Under the pieces are notes generated by a model. The model searched no databases and was not told the origin of the DNA. It worked only from the letters and a program-made list of their open reading frames with translations. 64,000 bases of DNA from Methanosarcina barkeri 3 (GTDB lineage: Archaea; Halobacteriota; Methanosarcinia; Methanosarcinales; Methanosarcinaceae). Shown one piece after another: positions 1 to 8,388 of the stretch; the first letter of the stretch is position 1, and each line of letters starts with the position of its first letter. Both the position numbers and the translations under genes were made by a program. The stretch spans positions 1,736,001-1,800,000 of the forward strand of contig NZ_CP009517.1 of the NCBI RefSeq assembly GCF_000970305.1. The letters run 5' to 3'.

Positions 1-280
1 AGATTATTTAATTAAATAAGTAATAAGTGAATTATATAAACAAAATAGAAGCTGAAGGCAGGTACTGAGATTTAGCCGGGTTATTGGACAGAGGAAAATT
101 CTTGTCACCAACTTATCAATCTCCATAGATTATTCTTACAAATTAATAATTATAAAGCAGTTTATTGATATAAAAAGGTTCATCTTTTCTTTAGTTAATT
201 CTGTAGTTTCCTTAGTTTTTCCAGGTTAAGCAGGAATTTGTAACTATTAGATTATTAGATTTAAGTGATTTGAAGGTCCT

Positions 281-445
281 TTAATGACTTGTTTTTTAAT
301 GACTTGTTTTTTAATGACTTGTTTTTTAATGACTTGTTTTTTAATGACTTGTTTTTTAATGACTTGTTTTTTAATGACTTGTTTTTTAATGACCTGTCTT
401 TTAATGACTTGTTTTTTAATGACCTGTCTTTTAATGATTTGTCTT
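281..445. repeat. 15-bp minisatellite, 11 tandem units
   Basis: Eleven head-to-tail 15-bp units (consensus TTAATGACTTGTTTT) with only C/T transitions in units 8, 10 and 11. Because 15 is divisible by 3 the array stays open in several frames; on the minus strand it would encode a KKQVI pentapeptide repeat inside an 87-codon frame (510-247). I see no ribosome site or homology supporting translation, so I annotate it only as a DNA repeat. The units are contiguous without spacers, so this is not a CRISPR array. Confidence 0.9.
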
Positions 446-532
446 TTTAATACTTGATTGACATCAAAATTCAAAACTACATATCTGAATTTTGTATCCA
501 GAATTATCAATTGAGTTTCCTATTATTCCAAA

Positions 533-670
533 GAGTAAACTCTTGCCTTTTTTATCGCACAGAGCCCTTTTCAGAAACCCTCAGGATAGACGAACTTGAG
601 GAGGAAAAGAAAAAACCGATACGGGACAAATAACGGAATTGTGCGCCTGCGAAGATTACAATCTACAATG
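533..670 (-). pseudogene. fpoO remnant with internal deletion
   Basis: Read on the minus strand, this stretch matches the start of fpoO (5438 leftward) almost continuously: the segment for the first CxxC pair and the following basic stretch, then the segment just before the WKGLCETC motif. The middle (about 100 bp, corresponding to roughly 5255-5330) is missing; the junction falls at the shared word CACAGA, which occurs at both ends of the lost piece in fpoO, suggesting a microhomology deletion. Further in, the match reaches the GCCTTTTTTA stretch. Small indels destroy the frame and no product is expected. It is the third fpoO-related sequence in the first 5.4 kb. Confidence 0.7.
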
Positions 671-726
671 CCTGTTCCTTCTTACAACATAACGTATTTG
701 AAAGAACAGCACATAGAGAAAATACA

Positions 727-1191
727 ATGGGTCTTAAAATTCACGAGATAGGGAAAGAGATTCTGTATATTTTGCTTTCTGAATTTTTTAGTAAAAAGGA
801 ATATGTAGAACTTGCATATCTTTTTGGTTCGACAGCAGAGGGAACAGAAGGACCGTTAAGCGATATTGATATAGGTGTTTATCTTTCCAGCAAACTCACA
901 AAAGGAGAAAGAATAGAAAAGCGTCTGGAATTGATAGGAGAACTTTCAACCCTCCTCAAGAATGATCATGTAGACCTCCTGGTGATGAACGATGCTGCAC
1001 CCGTTATTAATTTTGAAGTCATAAGACCCAATGTGCCGTTATTTGTAAGAAATGAAGACCTGAAACTGGACGTGGAGCAGTATGTCATGTCTAGATACCT
1101 GGACCGAAAGTATCATGAAGACTTTTTAAACAGGGAATTACTAAAACGAATCAGGGAGAAGAGTGATATTCGGAATGTCAGCAGCAGATAA
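727..1191 (+). CDS. mntA: MntA-like minimal nucleotidyltransferase (antitoxin)
   Basis: A 154-residue minimal nucleotidyltransferase. The catalytic GS-x10-DxD pattern is visible: G34-S35, then D46 and D48 in SDIDIG, with a third candidate acidic residue at D83 in HVDLLV. In the HEPN-MNT family, proteins of this kind attach AMP to the partner HepT toxin and so neutralise it. The next gene overlaps it by 29 bp and encodes a HEPN protein, which is the expected pairing and order. The Shine-Dalgarno before the ATG at 727 is weak. Function is inferred from motif and pairing; a lone housekeeping nucleotidyltransferase role is less likely. Confidence 0.85.
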   Translation: MGLKIHEIGKEILYILLSEFFSKKEYVELAYLFGSTAEGTEGPLSDIDIGVYLSSKLTKGERIEKRLELIGELSTLLKNDHVDLLVMNDAAPVINFEVIRPNVPLFVRNEDLKLDVEQYVMSRYLDRKYHEDFLNRELLKRIREKSDIRNVSSR

Positions 1192-1600
1192 GTTATTTAG
1201 AAAGTTGAACTTTATGCAGCGTTGTGTAGACTACCTTAAATCAATAGATCCCGAAAGCTCAGACCTTGAAAGCAACTATGAAAAGCGTTCCGCAGTAGAG
1301 AGAAATTTTCAACTTGCAATTGAATGTGCTATTGACATCGGAGAAATCATCATCTCAAAAGAGGGACTTGAAAGGCCTGAAGATTACAGGAGTGTATTTC
1401 GGATTCTTGGCAGGCACGAAATAATTCCTGAAGAATTCGCAGAAAAATTTGCTTTTTCTGCTGGATTCAGAAATATCCTGGTCCATGCTTATGAAGAAGT
1501 GGATTTTGATATATTAAGAAAACTGCTTGCTGAAAATCTGAAAGACTTTGACACATTTGCCCTTTACGCTGCAGAATATGCAGAGAGGCTTGCAGAGTAA
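1163..1600 (+). CDS. hepT: HepT-like HEPN-domain toxin (DUF86)
   Basis: An all-helical protein of 145 residues with the HEPN ribonuclease signature RX4HXY: R103, H108 and Y110 in RNILVHAY. Members act as RNases or tRNA-targeting toxins held in check by the upstream nucleotidyltransferase. The frame opens with GTG at 1163 inside mntA; an in-frame ATG at 1175 is an alternative, but the purine-rich GGGAG at 1154-1158 sits closer to the GTG. Overlap with mntA implies translational coupling. The conserved active-site triad is intact, so the pair looks functional. Confidence 0.82.
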   Translation: MIFGMSAADKLFRKLNFMQRCVDYLKSIDPESSDLESNYEKRSAVERNFQLAIECAIDIGEIIISKEGLERPEDYRSVFRILGRHEIIPEEFAEKFAFSAGFRNILVHAYEEVDFDILRKLLAENLKDFDTFALYAAEYAERLAE

Positions 1601-1634
1601 AAATAAATATTAAAAAGAAAAAAATAAGAAAAAT

Positions 1635-1655
1635 AAAGCTGCATTTTGCGGCTTT
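1635..1655 (-). terminator. hairpin terminator after the fpoO-like copy
   Basis: Stem AAAGCTGCA / TGCGGCTTT with a TTT loop and one G-T pair. On the minus strand it follows the stop of the fpoO-like gene by 10 bp and is followed by a T-rich run; it can also stop hepT transcripts arriving from the left. It is homologous to the hairpin after true fpoO at 5023-5043, so the duplication carried the terminator along. Confidence 0.6.
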
Positions 1656-1664
1656 ACTCAAAAC

Positions 1665-2066
1665 TCAATGCTCATGAACGTGCTCATGCCCATGTTCACA
1701 AGCCGAACCCATAATCTGCTCCCTTTTGAACCTTATATAATTCTCATTGATAGAATCCAGACACTTTGTGCAGACGTTTACCTTTTTTATTACGACCCCC
1801 TTTGAAAAATCGGGAATCTGGACTTCCACAGGGTAAACTCTGCCTTTTTTACCGCAAAGAACGCATTTGTTTCTCCTGCAGGAGATTTCGTCTTTATTGA
1901 TGCTTAAATAGGTTTTCTGGGCGGAATCGAGGCAGGTCTCACAGAGCCCTTTCCAGGCACCGTTTGAGTAAACTAATTTATGGAAGAGGGAGAAAACTCT
2001 AACAAGAATACGACCCAATTTATACAATCCGATTTTGGATTCAGAAGTGATGGTTAAAATAATCAA
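1665..2066 (-). CDS. FpoO-like protein, divergent N-terminus (partial duplicate)
   Basis: From the WKGLCETC motif onward (about residue 38) the protein is nearly identical to FpoO, including three of the four CxxC pairs and the His-rich tail ending VHEH. The first about 35 residues differ: the CDLC pair of FpoO (C4, C7) is absent, which breaks the first metal ribbon. The DNA of this N-terminal part still shows scattered similarity to fpoO, so it looks like a decayed 5' end that became open by chance rather than a new domain. No convincing ribosome site precedes the ATG at 2066. Either a pseudogene or a shortened paralogue; I favour a non-functional or neofunctionalising copy. Its terminator hairpin is preserved. 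Confidence 0.6.
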   Translation of the reverse strand: MIILTITSESKIGLYKLGRILVRVFSLFHKLVYSNGAWKGLCETCLDSAQKTYLSINKDEISCRRNKCVLCGKKGRVYPVEVQIPDFSKGVVIKKVNVCTKCLDSINENYIRFKREQIMGSACEHGHEHVHEH

Positions 2067-2290
2067 AGTAGATAAAATATATTAAAAAGAGTATAGTAAA
2101 CAGGGAATATTTTGCGAGAAATTCTGTTGGTTAAGACATTTCTGAGAAAGCTAGTGTTATGACAATTAACTGTGGAATATATTTTGGAGATTAGATCAAC
2201 ATAAAAGGTTTCAGAGTCTCTAAGTGATCTAAAATTAAATTGCCAAGACACCAGGTTCAATCGTAATCTTTGACAAAAAAACTGGCTATT
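2067..2290. other. intergenic, no feature seen
   Basis: AT-rich spacer between the NosD-type gene and the fpoO-like copy, both read leftward. The short frames here have no coding features. A promoter for the fpoO-like copy could lie in the AT-rich stretch around 2060-2100, but I cannot place it. Confidence 0.4.
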
Positions 2291-4588
2291 TTATCTTCTA
2301 ATATGTTGCTTGCCTTCAAGTGTGTTATTTGTGCTCTCAAGGCCAGACGATACTCTAATTTCAGCCATAAAGCCTGCACTATTACCTTGTAAAGTATTGT
2401 TATGAGATTTCGCCAGTGTGATTTCAAATGAATATCCAATTGATTTGACGGTATTGTCAAGAAGTTTATTATTATTTGAATCTCTAAGACTAATACAGAA
2501 ATAGTCATCTATAATTGCGTTTGTGCTCAGTTCATTGTTTGAAGAATTTTCGAGGCGTATACCATCCCAGTTTCTTGATATATTGTTATTTGTTAGCTTA
2601 TTGTTATTTGAATTTTTGAGAAGAACTCCGTTTCTATACTTTCCCCACTGGAACCAATTATAATTTACTTCATTATTTACCAGTTTATTTCTGCTGGAGT
2701 CTTTCAAGTAAATTCCACACCCGTTTTGAGATGCATTGTTGTTTTCAATTGTAATGTTTTCAGCTTTTTCCAGATAAATTCCGTATTTGTCAGAAACCAG
2801 TTCATTGCCAGCGATAATGCCATCCGATCCAGTGTAATATATGCCTGACTTGTTTGTTCCTGTCACATTGAATCCGCTAATTGTTACATTGTCGGCAGCT
2901 ACATAGAAGATGTCCTTTTCCGGATCTGCAGCCTGAATCATAGTTTCAGTCGTTTCTCCAGGCTTTGAAATTATGATAAGGGATTTGTTCACAACAAGGT
3001 TCTCCTTATATAACCCCGGGTCAACAGCAATAATATCGCCGGAACTCGAATTGTTTATTGCCTGCTGGATCGAGTCTCCTGTGTGTACGTAGACATTTAT
3101 TGAATCATCACTGATATTATCGAGAAAATTACTTATCGAATTATTGCTCTCGTTATCAGGAGAATTATTGGGATATATCCAGGATAAAATTAAGGAAATT
3201 GTAGAATCAATGAAAGATTTGTTTTCTATACCCTGATCTTTAGTCTCATTTTTAGAAGTACGATTAGGAGAATCATCTGGTAAATGATCCATATCTGAAT
3301 TCCCAATATTATCTCTCAAAGTGTTGTTATCTGAGCCAGCAAGCTCAAAGCCATATTTCTTGTTCGAATTTGCAATGTTATCAGTTAGAATGTTATCTTT
3401 TGAGCTCCCTAGATCAATACCTGCATACTCGTTTGAATTTGCAATATTATTGTTTAGCAAACTGTTACTACAATTGAATAATTTAATTCCATCACCATTG
3501 TGATTTGCAATATTTCCATTTACTTTATTTTGTATAGAAGAACTCAAAGTTATGCCGTTATCTTTATTAAAATTTGCTGTATTGTTATTTAATTCAGTAT
3601 TTGTTGATTCATGAACATCAAATCCAACGATATTAGAATTTGCCACGTTGTTACTTAAATAATTATCAGTGGATTTAACTATTCCAATGCCAATAATATT
3701 ATTAACTACAATATTATTCAACCCGGTGTTATTATCTGAGTTAAACAGAAGGATTCCAACGGCGTTATTTGATAGGATGTTGCTGTCAAACCTTGAATCG
3801 CTTGTGTTAAATAAAGCAATGCTCTGGGAGTTATTTTGGAGAAACTGATCTTTTATTGACATATTCTGGCAGTTGATACAGTAAATAGCCCCAGCATTTG
3901 AGGCAGAATTTAAAGTAACATTCGAAACATTTACAAGATAATAGATAGGTTTTCCGTTTACAGTATTGGTGGTATCGATATTGTTCTGCATACTAGCATT
4001 TTCATACCCAGTATAAATCTCAAAATTATATTTATTGTTGACCATTGTGTTATTAATAAGCGTATTGTTATTTGCAAGCTCACTGTCATCTGGAGACAAT
4101 CGGATTCCTGACCAGATATTGTCCGATGCGGTGTTATTGATCAGTATATTGTTTTTAGCAGCATTCCAGAGATAAATTCCTATCCCATTAGCCCGTAAAT
4201 GGTTGTTTGCAATAGTGTTATACTGCACATTGTCCAGATAAATTCCACTTCCTGAGCTGGAATTTTTCAAACTAAACCCTTTGATGGTCACGTTATTCGC
4301 AGTTACGTGAAAGATGTGATCACCTGGATTAAGAGCTTGAACGATTGTATCTTCCGGATTTCCCGACTTTGAGATTATTGCTAACTTCTTATCTACGTCT
4401 ACGTTTTCTACGTAAACTCCTTTACTTACGAATATTGTATCTCCATCGACAGAATTGTTTACAGCTTGCTGTATAGAGGTATAGTTTTCATTTCCACTGC
4501 TATCAACAATAATAGTACTCGCTGCAGCAGTAACCATATTTATAATCAGAAGAGAATATATTATAATGAGATAAATTTTAATTCTCAG
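2291..4588 (-). CDS. secreted NosD-type right-handed beta-helix protein
   Basis: A large exported protein built of many PbH1-type repeats rich in N-N-x-x-x/N-N-I-A-N-S motifs. It is an internal duplication: two halves each begin with a SIQQAxNNS...GDxI element followed by a DNVTI-G-F turn and a run of beta-helix coils; a linker rich in Asn, Ser and Asp (roughly residues 400-480) separates them. Such CASH/NosD-like domains in Methanosarcina are surface or secreted polysaccharide-binding or -degrading proteins; substrate unknown. The first ATG (4537) lies inside a hydrophobic segment ending AAAS. Extending in frame to a CTG codon at 4588 gives a proper signal peptide with basic residues followed by LIIIYSLLII, and a perfect AAGGTGAT ribosome site sits at 4593-4600, so I place the start there. 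No C-terminal anchor is visible. Confidence 0.75.
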   Translation of the reverse strand: MRIKIYLIIIYSLLIINMVTAAASTIIVDSSGNENYTSIQQAVNNSVDGDTIFVSKGVYVENVDVDKKLAIISKSGNPEDTIVQALNPGDHIFHVTANNVTIKGFSLKNSSSGSGIYLDNVQYNTIANNHLRANGIGIYLWNAAKNNILINNTASDNIWSGIRLSPDDSELANNNTLINNTMVNNKYNFEIYTGYENASMQNNIDTTNTVNGKPIYYLVNVSNVTLNSASNAGAIYCINCQNMSIKDQFLQNNSQSIALFNTSDSRFDSNILSNNAVGILLFNSDNNTGLNNIVVNNIIGIGIVKSTDNYLSNNVANSNIVGFDVHESTNTELNNNTANFNKDNGITLSSSIQNKVNGNIANHNGDGIKLFNCSNSLLNNNIANSNEYAGIDLGSSKDNILTDNIANSNKKYGFELAGSDNNTLRDNIGNSDMDHLPDDSPNRTSKNETKDQGIENKSFIDSTISLILSWIYPNNSPDNESNNSISNFLDNISDDSINVYVHTGDSIQQAINNSSSGDIIAVDPGLYKENLVVNKSLIIISKPGETTETMIQAADPEKDIFYVAADNVTISGFNVTGTNKSGIYYTGSDGIIAGNELVSDKYGIYLEKAENITIENNNASQNGCGIYLKDSSRNKLVNNEVNYNWFQWGKYRNGVLLKNSNNNKLTNNNISRNWDGIRLENSSNNELSTNAIIDDYFCISLRDSNNNKLLDNTVKSIGYSFEITLAKSHNNTLQGNSAGFMAEIRVSSGLESTNNTLEGKQHIRR

Positions 4589-4641
4589 TTATATCACCTT
4601 GCCTGGTGATTCACTCTTATATTTTATATCTGTCAAAAATA

Positions 4642-4710
4642 CCGACTTTACCGTCGGGTCTACATGGAAGTCCTGCAATAGACCTCTAATTTCCTGAAGC
4701 ATCCATGTAG
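4642..4710. promoter_or_regulatory. inverted repeats upstream of the NosD-type gene
   Basis: Two nested features lie 5' of the gene that starts near 4588: a compact hairpin CCGAC/GTCGG at 4642-4657, and a 9-bp inverted repeat CTACATGGA (4660-4668) with TCCATGTAG (4702-4710). They could be leader structure or operator half-sites. Function is not deducible. Confidence 0.35.
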
Positions 4711-5022
4711 TAAGAAAAATTTGATTGTCTCTGTACTATATAAATTTTTTGATATAAAGTATTTACGGCAAAATCAAGTAACTGCTTGATTGAACTCGAG
4801 TCTCAAATTAAAAGAGATATACTAAGAGACAGACAAAAAAGATATTATTCAACCTTACCTAAAATTAGCTTGAAGACATTGATTTCGACATAGCATATGA
4901 GTATAACTACTAAATTGCGAAAAAGAAAAATCTCAATAACCAACAATTGTAGAATTCAATTCACAGAAATTTTTCTATTGAATTTTAAGTAGTTATTTCA
5001 AAAAAGGATAAAAAATAGTAAT
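4711..5022. other. AT-rich intergenic, possible promoter of the NosD-type gene
   Basis: About 310 bp of AT-rich DNA between the fpoO terminator and the NosD-type leader. The TATAAATTT stretch near 4738-4750 could act as a promoter element for leftward transcription. No gene or repeat recognised. Confidence 0.35.
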
Positions 5023-5043
5023 AAAGCCGCAAAAAGCAGCTTT
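5023..5043 (-). terminator. fpo operon terminator hairpin
   Basis: Stem AAAGCCGC / GCAGCTTT, one mismatch, 8 bp beyond the fpoO stop, followed on the minus strand by a T-rich run. This is the natural 3' end of the thirteen-gene fpo transcript. Confidence 0.65.
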
Positions 5044-5051
5044 ACCTTTAT

Positions 5052-5438
5052 TCAGTGTTCATGAACGTATCCATGCCCGTGTTCACAAGCCGAACCCATA
5101 ATCTGCTCCCTTTTGAACCTGATATAAGTCTCATTGATCGAATCCAGACACTTTGTGCAGACGTTTACCTTTTTTATTACGACTCCCTTTGAGAAATCGG
5201 GAATCTGGACTTCCACAGGATAAACCCTGCCTTTTTTACCGCACAGAACGCATTTGTTTCTCCTGCAGGAGAGTTCGTCTTTATTGATGCTTAGATAGGT
5301 CTTCTGGGCAGAATCGAGGCAGGTCTCACAGAGCCCTTTCCAGATACCCTCAGGATAGGCGAATTTGAGGCGGGAACGAAAAACCCGGACAGGAATAACG
5401 GCCGGGATTGCTTTTCCGCAAAGATCACAATCTGTCAT
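5052..5438 (-). CDS. fpoO: F420H2 dehydrogenase subunit FpoO
   Basis: Last gene of the fpo operon, 13 bp after fpoN. The 128-residue soluble protein has four CxxC pairs (C4/C7, C37/C40, C63/C66, C94/C97) forming two zinc-ribbon or iron-sulfur knuckles, a basic stretch and a His-rich tail. FpoO has no counterpart in bacterial complex I and is specific to Methanosarcinales Fpo; its role in the complex is not settled. Two partial copies of this gene lie downstream at 1665-2066 and 533-670. Confidence 0.92.
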   Translation of the reverse strand: MTDCDLCGKAIPAVIPVRVFRSRLKFAYPEGIWKGLCETCLDSAQKTYLSINKDELSCRRNKCVLCGKKGRVYPVEVQIPDFSKGVVIKKVNVCTKCLDSINETYIRFKREQIMGSACEHGHGYVHEH

Positions 5439-5451
5439 TTCTCATACCTCC

Positions 5452-6897
5452 TTAGATCAGTACCTTTGCTGCTTCCATTGCCCACTGCAAGAAAGGTTCA
5501 GGCCAGAGTCCCATTACAAGCACGCCTGCAGTTGCAAGCAGGAGAGCCGCTGCATATGGGAAAGGCAAGCCGATTTTTTTGCCTTCGGGGGGAAGGAAGT
5601 ACATGTACCTTACAAGCCTTGCATAGTAGAACAGTGAAAGGGCGCTGTTCAGAATTGCAATTACCGCAAGCCATGCCATGCCTGCCTGAATGGCTGAAGA
5701 AAAGAGCACGACCTTGGCCATGAAACCGGAAGTAAGGGGGATCCCTGCAAGGGCAAAGACGAAAACCGTCATGCAAAGGGCTGCCAGAGGCATTCTCTTT
5801 CCAAGGCCCCTGAAGTTGTCCAGGTGGTCGGGAACCTGCAGGTCTCCTGTTCTTTGAGTAGTTATCATCCAGACAACTGCAGCTGCTGCAATAAAGGCTC
5901 CTCCTTTCATAAAGGCGTGGGCAAGGGTATAGAAGATTCCACCTGTAAGAGCCATTGGGGTCATTACCGCAAAAGCCATTGCAATATATCCTGCCTGGGC
6001 CAGTGAAGAGTAGGCTAGCATGCGTTTTACGCTTGTCTGAGACACTGCAACCACATTTCCGAAGGTCATGGTTACGACTGCAAGAATTGTAAAAGCGAAC
6101 TGCCAGTCAGGCTGGAGGGCTGCAAGAGCCAGGATGAAAACCCTGAAAGCTGCCACAAAACCCATTTTCTTTGACCCTGCCGAAAGAAGGGAAGATACAA
6201 CTGAAGGGGAACCCTGATAGGCATCGGGAGCCCACATATGGAAAGGTACAAGAGCCATCTTGAAGCCAAAGCCTGCAATGAGCAGTACAACGGCAACTAT
6301 TCCGATAGGGCTTTCTGCCAGGAGAGAGACGTTTCCAGCAATCATTGGAATGCTGGTAGTGCCTGTTGCCCCATAGACAAAAGAGATCCCAAAGAGCATA
6401 AGCGCTGAAGAAACTGCGCCTATTACGAAGTACTTCATGGCTCCTTCAAGGGACCCTGAGTTCTGTTTCTCAAAGCCTGCAAGGGCGTAGGTAGCAAAAC
6501 TTGCCAGCTCAAAAGCACAGAAGAGCAGGATAAAGTCATTTGAGGAAGCAACAACCATCATCCCGAGGGTTGCGAAAAGTACCAGGGTATAGAACTCTTC
6601 GGTATGGTCACTGTTTTCAGTATACTTGATTGAAGCAAGCGAAACGATCAGGGAAACTGTAAGGAAGACCAGTTTGAAGAACTGGGAAAGAGCATCAATG
6701 CTGACAGTGCCGGAAAACATTGTAGCTTCGGTCCCGAAACTCCGGACTGTCAGGACCAGAGCTGCAAGTACTCCCAGGGTTGCCAGGTAACCCAGCACAT
6801 TCTTGGTCCGAGGGGACATGAAAACCCCTATAAAAAGTATTATCAGACCTGTTGCAGCAACTGCGATTTCTGGTGCAAGAAACATTAAATTTTCCAT
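5452..6897 (-). CDS. fpoN: F420H2 dehydrogenase subunit FpoN
   Basis: NuoN/ND2-like antiporter-type membrane subunit of 481 residues with about 14 hydrophobic helices and the conserved proton-channel segment around KMALVPFHMWAPDAY (Lys and His residues of the half-channels). It is one of three Mrp-like proton-pumping subunits of Fpo. Three base pairs separate it from fpoM and 13 bp from fpoO, so it is co-transcribed. Confidence 0.96.
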   Translation of the reverse strand: MENLMFLAPEIAVAATGLIILFIGVFMSPRTKNVLGYLATLGVLAALVLTVRSFGTEATMFSGTVSIDALSQFFKLVFLTVSLIVSLASIKYTENSDHTEEFYTLVLFATLGMMVVASSNDFILLFCAFELASFATYALAGFEKQNSGSLEGAMKYFVIGAVSSALMLFGISFVYGATGTTSIPMIAGNVSLLAESPIGIVAVVLLIAGFGFKMALVPFHMWAPDAYQGSPSVVSSLLSAGSKKMGFVAAFRVFILALAALQPDWQFAFTILAVVTMTFGNVVAVSQTSVKRMLAYSSLAQAGYIAMAFAVMTPMALTGGIFYTLAHAFMKGGAFIAAAAVVWMITTQRTGDLQVPDHLDNFRGLGKRMPLAALCMTVFVFALAGIPLTSGFMAKVVLFSSAIQAGMAWLAVIAILNSALSLFYYARLVRYMYFLPPEGKKIGLPFPYAAALLLATAGVLVMGLWPEPFLQWAMEAAKVLI

Positions 6898-6900
6898 TTT

Positions 6901-8388
6901 TTAAACCCCCAGAGCAGCAGCGAAACTTACTATTGCTTCCGAATTCGTAATCATCATATTAAGTACGGGATTCGGGTTCCAGCCAAAATAGACCACAAGC
7001 AAGGCAATTACTGCCATGGAAAAGACCTGAAGAGAACTGATGTCCCTGACATCTCCAAGCTTCTCGTTATAAACTCCGAACATTACCCGCTGCATTGCCC
7101 AGAGGTGGTAACCTGCGGTAATCACTATTGCCAGAAGGGCAAGCAAGACAAAACCAGGAAGGTTGACATAGCTGAAGGCCAGCACCAGGAACTCGGCAAC
7201 AAAGCCAGTAAGTCCTGGCAGGCCGAGGGATGCCATAAACCCGACCATCATAAGTACAGCCAGCATCGGCATCTTCTTTGCAAGCCCTCCAAGATTGTTG
7301 ATTATCCTTGTTCCCGTACCTGTCTGGATCGACCCAGCTGACATGAACATGATACTCATTATAAGCCCATGGGAAAACTGCTGGAACATAGCTCCTGAAA
7401 CCGAAAGGGCAACAAAACCTGCCGAACCCAGTAAAACATAACCCATGTGGCTTAAACTGGAATAAGCGATCATACGCTTGAGGTCTTTCTGCCTTAGAGC
7501 CACAAGTGCTCCGTAAACTATGCTGAAAGCTCCAAGCAAGCCCAGAACGGTAATCATAAGCTCAGGGTTACCGGTATTAGGGAGCATGGGAAGTGAGATC
7601 CTGAAAAGCCCGTATCCTCCTATTTTGAGCAGAATAAAGAGTACACTGCCTGCGGTCGGGGCTTCGGTATAAGCATCCGGAAGCCAGGAGTGGAAGGGGA
7701 AAATCGGCAATTTTGCCAGGAACCCGAAAATTATTGAGAGAAAGATTGCATTCCTTAACAGGCCTGACCCCAAGAACTGGAACTGGCCAACCAGCTCCCT
7801 TATGTCAAAGGTAGGAACCCCTGTCTGCTGCCAGGAGGCATAGAAGAGCCCGAAGATCCCAAGAAGCATTACCAGAGAGGCAACATGTGTGTAGATAAAG
7901 AACTTATAAGACGCATGTGCCCGCTTTTCTCCTCCCCAGATATTTACCATGAAAAAAAGGGGAATCAGGGTAAGCTCCCAGAATATATAGAAAACCATGA
8001 AATCAAGGGCTACAAAGACTCCTATAACTGCAGCCTGCATGGTGAGAATCAGCCCGTAAAACCTGTTAGGGGCTTCTCTTTCTTCCTTCCAGCTGTAAAG
8101 GATCAGGAATGGGATAACTATTGCATTTAGGAGGATAAGGGGCATGGAAACGCCGTCAATCCCAACTGAATATTTGGCTCCTAGCAAGGGAATCCATTCT
8201 ATCGACTCAAAGAACTGCATGGCAGCCGTATTACTGTCAAAATTCAGGTAGGCATACAGGGTAAGGCCAAGAGTCGCAAGGGACCCTAAAAAGGCCAGTC
8301 CTGCAGCCTGTTCTTTCGTTTTTGTGAAAAAGGTCACTGCTGCAAAAATCAGCGGCACCAGAATCAACAGTGATGCTACAGGCAGCAT
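6901..8388 (-). CDS. fpoM: F420H2 dehydrogenase subunit FpoM
   Basis: NuoM/ND4-like proton-translocating subunit, 495 residues. It carries the family motif KLPIFPFHSWLPDAYTEAPT and the DLKRMIAYSSLSHMGY helix pair. Its ATG overlaps the fpoL stop as TAATG, indicating coupled translation. Works in the membrane arm of the complex that passes electrons from F420H2 to methanophenazine. Confidence 0.97.
   Translation of the reverse strand: MLPVASLLILVPLIFAAVTFFTKTKEQAAGLAFLGSLATLGLTLYAYLNFDSNTAAMQFFESIEWIPLLGAKYSVGIDGVSMPLILLNAIVIPFLILYSWKEEREAPNRFYGLILTMQAAVIGVFVALDFMVFYIFWELTLIPLFFMVNIWGGEKRAHASYKFFIYTHVASLVMLLGIFGLFYASWQQTGVPTFDIRELVGQFQFLGSGLLRNAIFLSIIFGFLAKLPIFPFHSWLPDAYTEAPTAGSVLFILLKIGGYGLFRISLPMLPNTGNPELMITVLGLLGAFSIVYGALVALRQKDLKRMIAYSSLSHMGYVLLGSAGFVALSVSGAMFQQFSHGLIMSIMFMSAGSIQTGTGTRIINNLGGLAKKMPMLAVLMMVGFMASLGLPGLTGFVAEFLVLAFSYVNLPGFVLLALLAIVITAGYHLWAMQRVMFGVYNEKLGDVRDISSLQVFSMAVIALLVVYFGWNPNPVLNMMITNSEAIVSFAAALGV

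Noticed and set aside
281-445. possible CRISPR array
   Set aside because: The units are contiguous 15-mers with no unique spacers, and no cas gene lies in the window.
247-510. 87-codon minus-strand frame made of KKQVI repeats
   Set aside because: Its openness is explained by a 15-bp repeat; no ribosome site, domain or conservation can be seen.
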